From assembly GCA_018268995.1 (NCBI GenBank), contig JAFDVL010000110.1:1-33837 (forward strand): a DNA stretch of 33,837 nt, written 5' to 3'. The DNA is from Acidobacteriota bacterium (GTDB taxonomy: Bacteria > Acidobacteriota > Blastocatellia > RBC074). Every line of letters starts with the position of its first letter. Position 1 is the stretch's first letter. A program made the position numbers and the translations under genes. The notes below the pieces were generated by a model. It searched no databases and was not told the DNA's origin. It saw nothing but the letters and a program-made list of their open reading frames with translations. This document shows positions 27,001-33,837 of this stretch, piece after piece.

Positions 27001-27628
27001 CAAAGACGATGACAACGTCGAGCGTCCTGCATATTCATTGATGACAGGTTTCATCGGCACTGCTTCCATCAGCGAAGCATTGTCAGCGAACGGCAGCGAT
27101 GATCTGGCCTATCGGTTGCTCGTGCAAAAAGATTATCCCTCGTGGCTTTACCCTGTTGTGAACGGCGCAACGTCAATTTGGGAGCGGCTGAATTCATACA
27201 CACTCGAAAACGGTTTCGGCGGCAACAACAGTATGAATTCGTTCAATCACTACTCGTTCGGAGCCGTCGCCGCGTGGATGTATAACTACAGCTTAGGCAT
27301 TCAACGCCATCCCGAAAAAACGGGCTTCAATGAATTTATCCTGCGACCGACGCCTGATCCGAACAACCAGATGACTTTCGCCAAAGGCCATTACGATTCG
27401 ATCTACGGACGCATTGTCAGTGAGTGGAAAGTCGAAGGCGGCAAGCTGATGTACAAAGCGACTGTGCCGCCGAACACAAAAGCAAAATTGTATTTGCCTG
27501 CAAAAAGCGCGAATCAGGTTTTTGAAAACGGTAAGCCCATTACGAAATGGCAAGGCGTCGAGGCCGGAACCGACCGGATCATGATTCCGCTTACATCGGG
27601 CAGCTATTCGTTTGAGGTGCGAAACTAA
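24017..27628 (+). CDS. GH78 alpha-L-rhamnosidase
   Basis: A 1203-residue exported enzyme (signal peptide about 1-20) that removes terminal alpha-L-rhamnose by inverting hydrolysis. Domains: an Fn3-like N-terminal domain (22-125), an extra beta-rich region (about 140-335), and a Bac_rhamnosid_N lectin-like domain (about 395-560, with GIYEIHLNGRRVG and WLSEGWWSG). A concanavalin-like domain (about 590-700), an (alpha/alpha)6 catalytic barrel (about 720-1080) and a C-terminal beta-sandwich follow. The signature DTPARNERLGWSGD (751-764) gives E757 and D764 as catalytic candidates; a second acidic residue is E1056 in TSIWERL, followed by MNSFNHYSFGAV. A short Gly/Pro/Gln stretch (943-957) echoes those in upstream proteins. 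No strong Shine-Dalgarno. It directly precedes the DUF1479 gene. Confidence 0.93.
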   Translation: MKRNLFLFAIVLCFSGRLYASISLQKLQVNYQTTPLGTDLPKPQFSWQMNATDQRRGYLQTAYKIIVTDEKARVVWDTKKVASDLSHAIQYEGEPLKATTRYSWKVTVWDNFGKSASASSWFETGLMDASVNAWSGAKWIGGGADDLVLHSHYLSVYKLQYGIQLDKAAGSTKAAFVFGANDPRMLNKNLNLMGQENRRDESYFALELDIAAVRDDAKGLAKLNVYRVGYTKNDKADVPFKSLEIPQTIISNSNKYDKHQVYADCVFGQCEFYVDGTDAAHRLKDTAPGGAQGFGARGINLNPAGRGGDYISFPMLAEIGFKTGANQVAYFSDLNIKNVRHPSNTLFADNLQGNYNGIFRASSVSINDGRYRVAGNAFITANPSKNAAPMLRTVFAANAKNIQKARLYVTARGIYEIHLNGRRVGNDYFNPGKTQYNQTHLYQTYDVTAALRIGQPNALGAWLSEGWWSGNSTFSGDNWNFFGDRQSLLAKLVITYADGTEQVVTTNDKDWKLFTDGPIRYGSFFQGEVYDANKEELIRDWATASYSDKTWKPAVEVPVDGTTFAAGAAGLMAQRVSMAYDNFKLIGQLGENATIVKTLTAQTVEEVRPKVFVYDMGQNMVGVPQIPLRNGRKGQVITIRYAEMRYPNLPDYKGNEGMVMMENIRAALASDTYILKGGDEIIQPRFTFHGYRYLEITGIDQRIPANEIKGLVISSIRDITSNYETSNQLINKFWQNITWSLRGNFLSIPTDTPARNERLGWSGDIMVFSRSSTYLADANLFLRRHLIAMRDTQSPEGRFADVAPTGFGFGGTLWGSAGIVVAWESYRQFGDVQLLAEHYDAMRRYIQFLESKVDKTNGILNEGPLGDWLSPEGNKNDNTLFWMSYFAYDLEIMSKAAAILGKAEDAKQFQQRSQEIKKAFNEIYVDKATHRTVKSGVRTGFMGPPNQQQGPPQSEKGQPMDTQASYAIPLALGIFNDENKPYAIKFLNEAVQRKNKDDDNVERPAYSLMTGFIGTASISEALSANGSDDLAYRLLVQKDYPSWLYPVVNGATSIWERLNSYTLENGFGGNNSMNSFNHYSFGAVAAWMYNYSLGIQRHPEKTGFNEFILRPTPDPNNQMTFAKGHYDSIYGRIVSEWKVEGGKLMYKATVPPNTKAKLYLPAKSANQVFENGKPITKWQGVEAGTDRIMIPLTSGSYSFEVRN

Positions 27629-27652
27629 CCGGCGGCTTTGTGAGACATTGAT

Positions 27653-28897
27653 ATGCAATCCTGGATGAGCAATCCCAAACAAGGTGTGATGGACGCGAAA
27701 GCCGCGCTGCTGGCGCGGATGCCAGATGGCGCGGCGCGAATGGTCCGGTTGAATGAATGGCTGGCGGATGAAGTGGCAGCGGTGAAATCTGAAGGCGCAG
27801 AAGCCATTCCGCAAATCGCATTTCGTGATGTGTTGCTGGACGCGATTAGCGATGCGCAAAGAGATCGCATTCGTCGGCGCGGTTGCGTCGTCATTCGTGG
27901 CGTGTTTGACCGTCCGCAGGTAAACGATTGGAACGCGGAAATTGAACGCTACATTGATGAAAATCATTATTACGAAAAAGCCAAAGGCAAGGCCGGACTG
28001 GATCAATATTTCAGCACGCTTGCTTCAGGGCGACCGCAGATTTTCGGGCTGTACTGGTCGCGTCCGCAAATGCAGGCGCGTCAGCACGAAAACATGAATG
28101 CGGTGCGCGGCTGGCTGAATCGTTTATGGGCGTTTACGCGCCCTGATGGCAGCCAGGAATTTGATCCTAATCGGCAATGCAATTATGCCGACCGTGTGCG
28201 ACGGCGCGAACCGGGCGACAAATCGCTGGGGCTTTCGGCACATTGTGATGGTGGTTCGATTGAACGCTGGTGCGATCCCAGCTTTCACCGCGTCTATCAC
28301 GAAGTCTTTTTCGGTGACGTAGACGCTTACGATCCCTTCAATGCCGCAGGCCGCACGCAAACCGAAGAAATCCCTTCGCCCGCTGTTTGTAGCGTCTTTC
28401 GCACGTTTCAGGGCTGGACAGCACTGACCAACCAAGGGCCGGGCGATGGCACGCTGAAAATTATTCCGATTGCGCGTGCCATGGCGTGGATGCTGATCCG
28501 TGCGTTGCAGCCCGATATTGCGCCCGATGATTTATGCGGAGCTGTTGCCGGACGCGCGCTGGCCGCCAATTCGCAATGGCATCAATCATTGTTGGAGGCA
28601 GAAGTCAGCATTCCTGTCGTCGAACCCGGCGATACCGTTTGGTGGCATCCTGATGTGATTCATGCGGTTGAGGATGAACATCGCGGCAACCATTACAGCA
28701 ACGTGATTTACATTGGCGCTGCGCCGTGGTGCGAAAAGAATGCACGGTTTTTGCCGCGCCAAGCCGAGCGGTTTTTGGCCGGAAAAAGCTCGCCGGATTT
28801 TGCTGCCGAAGATTATGAAGTAGATTTCAAAGATCGCGCCAGGCTGGATGATTTATCTGAGCTTGGGAAAAAACAAATAGGGTTGTTGCCCTGGTAA
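27653..28897 (+). CDS. DUF1479 (YbiU-like) Fe(II)/2-oxoglutarate-type oxygenase
   Basis: A 414-residue soluble protein without a signal peptide, matching the DUF1479 family that includes E. coli YbiU. The putative iron ligands are H197 and D199 in SAHCDGG and a distal His in WWHPDVIHAVEDEHRGN (H337 most likely; H332 and H343 are nearby), with R344 a possible 2-oxoglutarate ligand. The fold is a double-stranded beta-helix oxygenase; the substrate is unknown for the family. It begins 24 bases after the GH78 stop, so it is very likely co-expressed with a rhamnosidase and may process a released aglycone or sugar. An alternative start at M5 (27665) cannot be excluded, as no clear Shine-Dalgarno precedes either. 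Confidence 0.88.
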   Translation: MQSWMSNPKQGVMDAKAALLARMPDGAARMVRLNEWLADEVAAVKSEGAEAIPQIAFRDVLLDAISDAQRDRIRRRGCVVIRGVFDRPQVNDWNAEIERYIDENHYYEKAKGKAGLDQYFSTLASGRPQIFGLYWSRPQMQARQHENMNAVRGWLNRLWAFTRPDGSQEFDPNRQCNYADRVRRREPGDKSLGLSAHCDGGSIERWCDPSFHRVYHEVFFGDVDAYDPFNAAGRTQTEEIPSPAVCSVFRTFQGWTALTNQGPGDGTLKIIPIARAMAWMLIRALQPDIAPDDLCGAVAGRALAANSQWHQSLLEAEVSIPVVEPGDTVWWHPDVIHAVEDEHRGNHYSNVIYIGAAPWCEKNARFLPRQAERFLAGKSSPDFAAEDYEVDFKDRARLDDLSELGKKQIGLLPW

Positions 28898-28900
28898 AAT

Positions 28901-29124
28901 GTAACTGATCAGCCTGCTTCGTCTCGCTAGAGACGCCTGAGTGTAGGCAGGTCGTTCACGGCCTGTAGCAAACGGCGTGGTGACGTGCGTCCCAGCGGGA
29001 CGCCTGATGCTGCTGATTCAACCGTCCCGCTGGGACGCAAGCCGCATGGACGTTCTATCACAGGCCGTGAACGACCTGGCTACAGTCAAACGTCCCGCTG
29101 GGACGAACGAGGCTGACCGGTTAC
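28901..29124. repeat. Nested inverted-repeat element between DUF1479 and GH106 genes
   Basis: About 224 bases fold into nested palindromes. The outer imperfect arms run from 28901 to about 28936 and from about 29090 to 29124. A perfect 19-base pair CAGGTCGTTCACGGCCTGT lies at 28948-28966 and, inverted, at 29060-29078. A perfect 16-base pair GCGTCCCAGCGGGACG lies at 28987-29002 and, inverted, at 29023-29038; each of these arms is itself palindromic. A third copy CGTCCCGCTGGGACG is at 29091-29105 and a diverged one at 28921-28935. No open frame is present. It resembles a MITE- or REP-like mosaic. Confidence 0.8.
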
Positions 29125-29165
29125 GGTAAACTAACTTTTGGGCTATTACCCGGAACGGAAAAACG

Positions 29166-32100
29166 ATGAAACCGCATCATTTTGCTCGCCTTTTTATTTG
29201 TCTGCTTGCTATCACTGGCATCATTGGATTAATGGCAGAACGTCCCGCTACAGGGCAAACCGATGCGTTATTGCAAGGCTTCCAAAATCCGCCGAACGCT
29301 GCACGCCCGCGCGTATGGTGGCATTGGATGAATGGCAACATCACAAAAGACGGGATTCAAAAAGACCTGGAATGGATGCAACGTGTGGGCATTGGCGGTT
29401 TTCAAAATTTCGATGCCAGTTTATTTACGCCGCAAATCGTGGACAAACGATTGATTTACATGACGCCTGAATGGAAAGACGCGTTCAAGTTCACAACGGA
29501 ACTTGCAGATAAATTGGGGCTTGAAATGGCAATCGCAGGCTCGCCCGGTTGGAGCGAAAGCGGCGGCCCGTGGGTTCCCGCGAAAGATGGCATGAAAAAA
29601 TATGTCTGGAGCGAAACGCGCATCAAAGGTGGGCAAAATTTTGCTGGCAAATTGCCGCAACCGCCGAACGTAACAGGCGCATTTCAAAACGTTCCGTTTC
29701 GTGATCCGCTGGGCGTGGCGCAAGGCGCTCATCCTTCACATAGTTTTTACGAAGACACTGTCGTTATTGCGTATCGCGTGCCTGCTGCGGATATTGCGTT
29801 GCGCGAACTCAATCCAAAAACTACTGCAAGCGGCGGGCAGTTTGACATTAACTCGCTCACTGATGGCGACCTTGCGAAAACGATTCTTTTGCCGCCGACC
29901 GCTGTCGGACAAAGCGCGTGGATACAGTTTGAATTCAGTCAGCCACAAACTTTCAAAGCGTTAACGATTGTGGCCGGAGAACCCGCTTCGCAATTTGGTG
30001 CGGCTGAAAGTAATCGAATGTTGGAAGCCAGCGATGACGGCGTAAATTTTCGGCAGGTCTTACAAATTCCGACTACGCAAATTCCGCAAAACACATTGGC
30101 CTTTGCACCAACGCCCGCAAAATTTTTCCGCGTAGCTTTCAAAACTTTGCCGCCACAACCCAATATGATTGCGGCGATGATGGGCTTGCCGATGGGCGAT
30201 ATGAAACCGAAAGGCACGAACGTTGCCGAAATCGTGCTGCACACCGTACCCCGCGTGAATCGCTTGGAAGAAAAAGCTGGATTCGTTCCTTCTGCTGAAA
30301 TCAAACAGTTCATAACGCCTGATAGCGCGGACGCAATCGCAACCAATGATGTGATTGACCTGACTTCCAAAATGAAAGCCGATGGCACATTAGAATGGGC
30401 AGCTCCGGCGGGGAACTGGGTTGTGCTGCGGATGGGGTATTCATTGCTTGGTATTGAAAATCATCCCGCTTCGCCTGAAGCAACAGGCCTAGAAGTAGAC
30501 AAACTCGACGCGCAAGCGGTCAAAGATTATTTTGAAAATTATCTCGACCAATACAAAAACGCTACGGGCGGATTGATGGGCAAAAAAGGATTGCAATATG
30601 TCATTACCGACAGTTACGAAGCAGGCGGCGCAAACTGGACGAAAAATTTAATCGCGGAATTTGCGAAGCGGCGCGGTTACGATCTCAAATCTTGGCTGCC
30701 TGTGCTGACAGGGCGAATTGTCAAAAGCACCGAAGCGAGCGAACAATTTTTGTGGGACTTCAGAAAAACGCTGGCTGATTTGATGGCAGAAAATCATTAC
30801 GATCAGTTAGGCGATTTGCTGCACCAACGCGGCATGGGGCGTTACACCGAATCGCACGAAAACGGGCGCGCGATGATTGCCGATGGCATGGAAGTGAAAC
30901 GTAAAGCCGATGTGCCAATGTCAGCAATTTGGACGCCGGGGCCAATCAATCAAGGCGATCAAACGATGCACCGCGCGGACATTATGGAATCCGCTTCGGT
31001 TGCGCACATCTACGGTCAAAATTTAGTCGCGGCGGAATCACTCACAGCATTAGGCGTAGGCGGCGTTGCATGGTCGTATTCGCCGGAAATTTTGAAGCCT
31101 ACCGCTGATCTTGAATTAGCGAGCGGCTTGAACCGTTTCGTAATTCACACCTCAGTGCATCAACCCACCGATCAAAAAATTCCTGGTTTAGGGCTAGGGC
31201 CATTCGGGCAATGGTTCACACGTCACGAAACGTGGGGCGAACAGGCCAAAGCGTGGACAGATTATTTGAGCCGCAGTTCGCATTTATTGCAGCAAGGAAA
31301 ATTCGTAGCCGACGTGCTGTATTACTACGGCGAAGACAACAACATCACGGCGTTATTCGGCAAAAAATTACCGAACGTGCCAACGGGTTACAGCTTTGAT
31401 TTCGTCAATGCAGATGCGCTTATAAATGTGTTATCAGTTAAAGACGGGAAAATTGTGACGCCGAGCGGAATGAGTTATCAGGTGTTGGCGCTGGATGAAA
31501 ACGCGAAAAATATGTCGCTGCCCGTGCTGCGCAAAATCCGAGATTTAGTAAAAGCCGGAGCGACCATCACAGGCGTCCGCCCCGAAAAAATCGCCAGCTT
31601 GAGCGACAATCCAGAAGAATTCAAAGCGATAGTTGCAGAAGTTTGGGGCAGCGGCAGCAAGAATGTTTTCCTCAATCAATCATTAGAACAAACACTCACC
31701 GCAAAAAATATCAAAGCAGATTTCTCTTACACAAAACCAAACAGTGACACAGAAATTTTGCACGTCCATCGCACCTTACCCGACCGCGAAATTTATTGGC
31801 TCAACAATCGCAAAGACCGCGTAGAAACGATTGAAACCAGCTTCCGAGTCGCAGGCAAAGTACCTGAAATCTGGCATCCTGAAACGGGCAAAATCGAAAA
31901 AGTTTCGTATCAAATCAAAGACGGGCGCACCAGCGTTTCGCTTCGTTTAGAAGCGCACGATGCAATTTTTGTGGTCTTCAAAGGACGGGCAACCGTTGCC
32001 TCATACTTACTGCCACAGACCGCCGAAAAACAAATTGCGGCGCTCACAAATCCCTGGAACGTGAGCTTTCAAACAGGTCGCGGCGCACCTGCCAACGCTA

Positions 32101-32510
32101 CCTTCAATGCGCTGCAATCGTGGACGGAAAATGCAGATGCGGGCATTAAATATTTTTCCGGCACGGCGAATTATCAATCTACGTTCAGCCTGTCGAAAAT
32201 TACCAAAGGCGCGAAAATCACGTTGGATTTAGGCGCGGTCAAGGATTTAGCCGAAGTCATCGTCAATGGAAAAAATCTGGGCATTGTTTGGAAAAAGCCA
32301 TTCAAGGTAGATATTTCCAGCGCGGTGAAAGCCGGAGAAAATCGCCTGGAAGTGCGCGTGACAAATCTGTGGGTCAATCGGCTCATCGGCGATCAACAGC
32401 CGAATGTGACAAATAAGATCACCTATACGACAATGCCGTTTTTCCAGGCGACTTCGCCGTTGTTACCGTCGGGCTTGCTTGGGCCTGTGCAGGTATGGGA
32501 AAAGAAATAG
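29166..32510 (+). CDS. GH106-family alpha-L-rhamnosidase
   Basis: An 1114-residue exported glycoside hydrolase (signal peptide about 1-31, ending PATGQ). The N-terminal part has the GH106 opening PRVWWHWMNGNITKDGIQKDLEWM, then GSPGWSESGGPWV. The catalytic (beta/alpha)8 region includes ITDSYEAGG (E485) and YTESHENGR (E562, E565), which hold the best acidic candidates for the calcium-dependent inverting mechanism known for GH106. The C-terminus is a beta-sandwich (about 980-1090, VIVNGKNLGIVWKKPFKVDI, then NRLEVRVTNLWVNRLIGD). A discoidin-like region is inserted at about 210-330. Family members hydrolyse alpha-L-rhamnosides of complex pectins such as rhamnogalacturonan II. The neighbours (GH78, rhamnulose-phosphate aldolase) support rhamnose release. 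The nested palindrome lies upstream. Confidence 0.9.
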   Translation: MKPHHFARLFICLLAITGIIGLMAERPATGQTDALLQGFQNPPNAARPRVWWHWMNGNITKDGIQKDLEWMQRVGIGGFQNFDASLFTPQIVDKRLIYMTPEWKDAFKFTTELADKLGLEMAIAGSPGWSESGGPWVPAKDGMKKYVWSETRIKGGQNFAGKLPQPPNVTGAFQNVPFRDPLGVAQGAHPSHSFYEDTVVIAYRVPAADIALRELNPKTTASGGQFDINSLTDGDLAKTILLPPTAVGQSAWIQFEFSQPQTFKALTIVAGEPASQFGAAESNRMLEASDDGVNFRQVLQIPTTQIPQNTLAFAPTPAKFFRVAFKTLPPQPNMIAAMMGLPMGDMKPKGTNVAEIVLHTVPRVNRLEEKAGFVPSAEIKQFITPDSADAIATNDVIDLTSKMKADGTLEWAAPAGNWVVLRMGYSLLGIENHPASPEATGLEVDKLDAQAVKDYFENYLDQYKNATGGLMGKKGLQYVITDSYEAGGANWTKNLIAEFAKRRGYDLKSWLPVLTGRIVKSTEASEQFLWDFRKTLADLMAENHYDQLGDLLHQRGMGRYTESHENGRAMIADGMEVKRKADVPMSAIWTPGPINQGDQTMHRADIMESASVAHIYGQNLVAAESLTALGVGGVAWSYSPEILKPTADLELASGLNRFVIHTSVHQPTDQKIPGLGLGPFGQWFTRHETWGEQAKAWTDYLSRSSHLLQQGKFVADVLYYYGEDNNITALFGKKLPNVPTGYSFDFVNADALINVLSVKDGKIVTPSGMSYQVLALDENAKNMSLPVLRKIRDLVKAGATITGVRPEKIASLSDNPEEFKAIVAEVWGSGSKNVFLNQSLEQTLTAKNIKADFSYTKPNSDTEILHVHRTLPDREIYWLNNRKDRVETIETSFRVAGKVPEIWHPETGKIEKVSYQIKDGRTSVSLRLEAHDAIFVVFKGRATVASYLLPQTAEKQIAALTNPWNVSFQTGRGAPANATFNALQSWTENADAGIKYFSGTANYQSTFSLSKITKGAKITLDLGAVKDLAEVIVNGKNLGIVWKKPFKVDISSAVKAGENRLEVRVTNLWVNRLIGDQQPNVTNKITYTTMPFFQATSPLLPSGLLGPVQVWEKK

Positions 32511-32563
32511 TCATCAAACAAATACATATTTTCTGATTCGAGATGGAGGCTTGATAAACTTAC

Positions 32564-33837
32564 ATGAGTAAACAGGATTCTTATCAATACGTGCAATATC
32601 TTTGGAAGGACGAGGAAGCCGACAAATTGTCGGGCGCAGATCGTCTGGTGTACCGCTCCAATCGGCTCGGCGATGATTTGACGCTGACGAATACAGGCGG
32701 CGGCAACACTTCGTCCAAGCTGATCGAAAAAGACCCGCTCACGGGCGCAGACGTTGAAGTGCTGTGGATCAAAGGCTCCGGCGGCGATTTGCGCACGGCG
32801 AAGCGCGATGGATTTGCTTCGCTTTATCTCGACAAAGTGCGCGCGATGAAACCGCTGTATGTGAACAATCCAAATAAAGGCGCGAAGACCGAAATCGAAG
32901 ACGCGATGGTTCCGCTTTACAATCATTGCGTGTACAACCTGAACCCGCGCGCGTGCTCAATTGATACGCCGTTGCATACGTTCGTGCCTTACCAACACGT
33001 AGACCATTTGCACCCGAACGCGGTCATCGCCATTGCCGCTTCGGTAAATCAAGAAAAATTGACGAAAGAAATTTTTGGCGACGAAGTTTTATATATTCCG
33101 TGGCAACGACCGGGCTTTGATATTGGCCTGATGATTGAATCAATGATTGCTGATAACCCGCAAGCCAAAGGCATCGTGCTTGGTCATCACGGCATGTCTT
33201 CGTGGGCGAACAACGATAAGACTTGTTACGAAACCGCGCTGGAAATTATTGATACTGCCGCGCGTTACATCGAGTCAAAAGACAAAGGCGACCAAACTTT
33301 CGGCGGCCAAAAACACGAGTCGTTGCCAGAAGCAGAACGCCAGAAAATTCTGGTTGAATTATTGCCGTGGCTGCGCGGTAAAGTTTCGTCAAATAAACGG
33401 ATGGTTGGCACAGTGCAAGACGATCCGAAAATGTTGCGCTTTGTGAATAGCGTAGATGCGCCGCGCCTGGCTGAACTTGGTACGTCATGTCCCGATCATT
33501 TCCTGCGCACAAAAATCAAACCGCTTTTTATTGACTGGAATCCTGCCAGCGGCGACCTCGACGCCCTGAAATCATTGATCGAAACGGGCATCGTGCAATA
33601 TCGCAAAGATTACGCGGCGTATTATGACCGCTGCAAACATCCTGATTCGCCCGCGATGCGCGACGCCAATCCAACCGTAGTTTTGATTCCTGGCATCGGC
33701 ATGATCGCGTTCGGCAAAAATAAATCGGAATCGCGCGTGACAGGCGAATTTTATAACTGCGCAATTGAAGTGATGCGCGGCGCAGAAGCGATTGACGAGT
33801 ACGAAGCGATGGACGAACAGGAAGCGTTCGACATCGA
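32564..33837 (+). CDS. rhaD: Bifunctional rhamnulose-1-phosphate aldolase/short-chain dehydrogenase, 3'-truncated
   Basis: The frame is open from the ATG at 32564 to the window end (424 full codons) and covers the class II aldolase half. The N-terminal NTGGGNTSSK and IKGSGGD phosphate-binding motifs are present. The zinc-ligand region THTFVPYQHVDHLHPN-type holds H138, H145, H148 and H150, and GHHGMSSW holds H208-H209. In the known family, this half cleaves L-rhamnulose-1-phosphate to dihydroxyacetone phosphate and L-lactaldehyde, and a C-terminal short-chain dehydrogenase half (beyond the window) oxidises or reduces lactaldehyde. The family is usually about 630-700 residues, so roughly one third is missing at the edge. 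It lies 53 bases after the GH106 gene; GGAGG at about 32545 is rather far for a Shine-Dalgarno. It completes the rhamnose theme of the locus. Confidence 0.92.
   Translation, partial: MSKQDSYQYVQYLWKDEEADKLSGADRLVYRSNRLGDDLTLTNTGGGNTSSKLIEKDPLTGADVEVLWIKGSGGDLRTAKRDGFASLYLDKVRAMKPLYVNNPNKGAKTEIEDAMVPLYNHCVYNLNPRACSIDTPLHTFVPYQHVDHLHPNAVIAIAASVNQEKLTKEIFGDEVLYIPWQRPGFDIGLMIESMIADNPQAKGIVLGHHGMSSWANNDKTCYETALEIIDTAARYIESKDKGDQTFGGQKHESLPEAERQKILVELLPWLRGKVSSNKRMVGTVQDDPKMLRFVNSVDAPRLAELGTSCPDHFLRTKIKPLFIDWNPASGDLDALKSLIETGIVQYRKDYAAYYDRCKHPDSPAMRDANPTVVLIPGIGMIAFGKNKSESRVTGEFYNCAIEVMRGAEAIDEYEAMDEQEAFDI

Overview
The window looks like a chromosomal segment of an Acidobacteriota bacterium, possibly Blastocatellia or Solibacteres-like. 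The reasons are two very large Oar-type TonB-dependent receptors with an N-terminal carboxypeptidase-regulatory-like domain and no SusD partner, secreted PQQ-type beta-propeller proteins, a DUF1080 protein next to Tat-exported Gfo/Idh/MocA and TIM-barrel sugar enzymes, moderate GC, and intergenic spaces filled with palindromic repeats. The taxonomic call is an inference from gene families. No rRNA, tRNA or CRISPR array was seen.

Layout. (1) Positions 1-4588 (+): an RND efflux permease cut by the left edge, then its periplasmic adaptor, with a strong terminator-like hairpin between them. (2) 4726-6701 (-): a two-gene unit of an alpha/beta hydrolase followed by a class I/II aminotransferase. 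(3) 6796-7899 (+): a regulator joining an IclR-type winged helix to a sugar-binding periplasmic-binding-protein domain. A 639-base non-coding leader follows, carrying two near-identical palindromes that look like its operators. (4) 8539-20340 (+): Oar-type receptor 1, a secreted TPR protein, two paralogous beta-propellers, a DUF1080 protein, a Tat-exported Gfo/Idh/MocA oxidoreductase and a Tat-exported sugar isomerase/epimerase-type TIM barrel. (5) 20489-33837 (+): Oar-type receptor 2, a GH78 alpha-L-rhamnosidase, a DUF1479 Fe/2-oxoglutarate-type oxygenase, a GH106 alpha-L-rhamnosidase and the start of a bifunctional rhamnulose-1-phosphate aldolase/dehydrogenase cut by the right edge.

Working model. 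Everything from 8539 to the right end reads in one direction and fits a glycoside-utilisation locus for a rhamnose-containing compound. The receptors take up oligosaccharide or glycoside, the two rhamnosidase families release L-rhamnose, and the aldolase/dehydrogenase finishes rhamnose catabolism. The DUF1080, Gfo/Idh/MocA and TIM-barrel trio matches the gene content of the non-hydrolytic oxidation-elimination-hydration route of glycoside cleavage through 3-keto intermediates. Here all three appear to be exported. The two beta-propellers and the Gly/Pro-rich inserts shared by at least four consecutive exported proteins (and weakly by the GH78 enzyme) are the least explained parts and the best candidates for something new.
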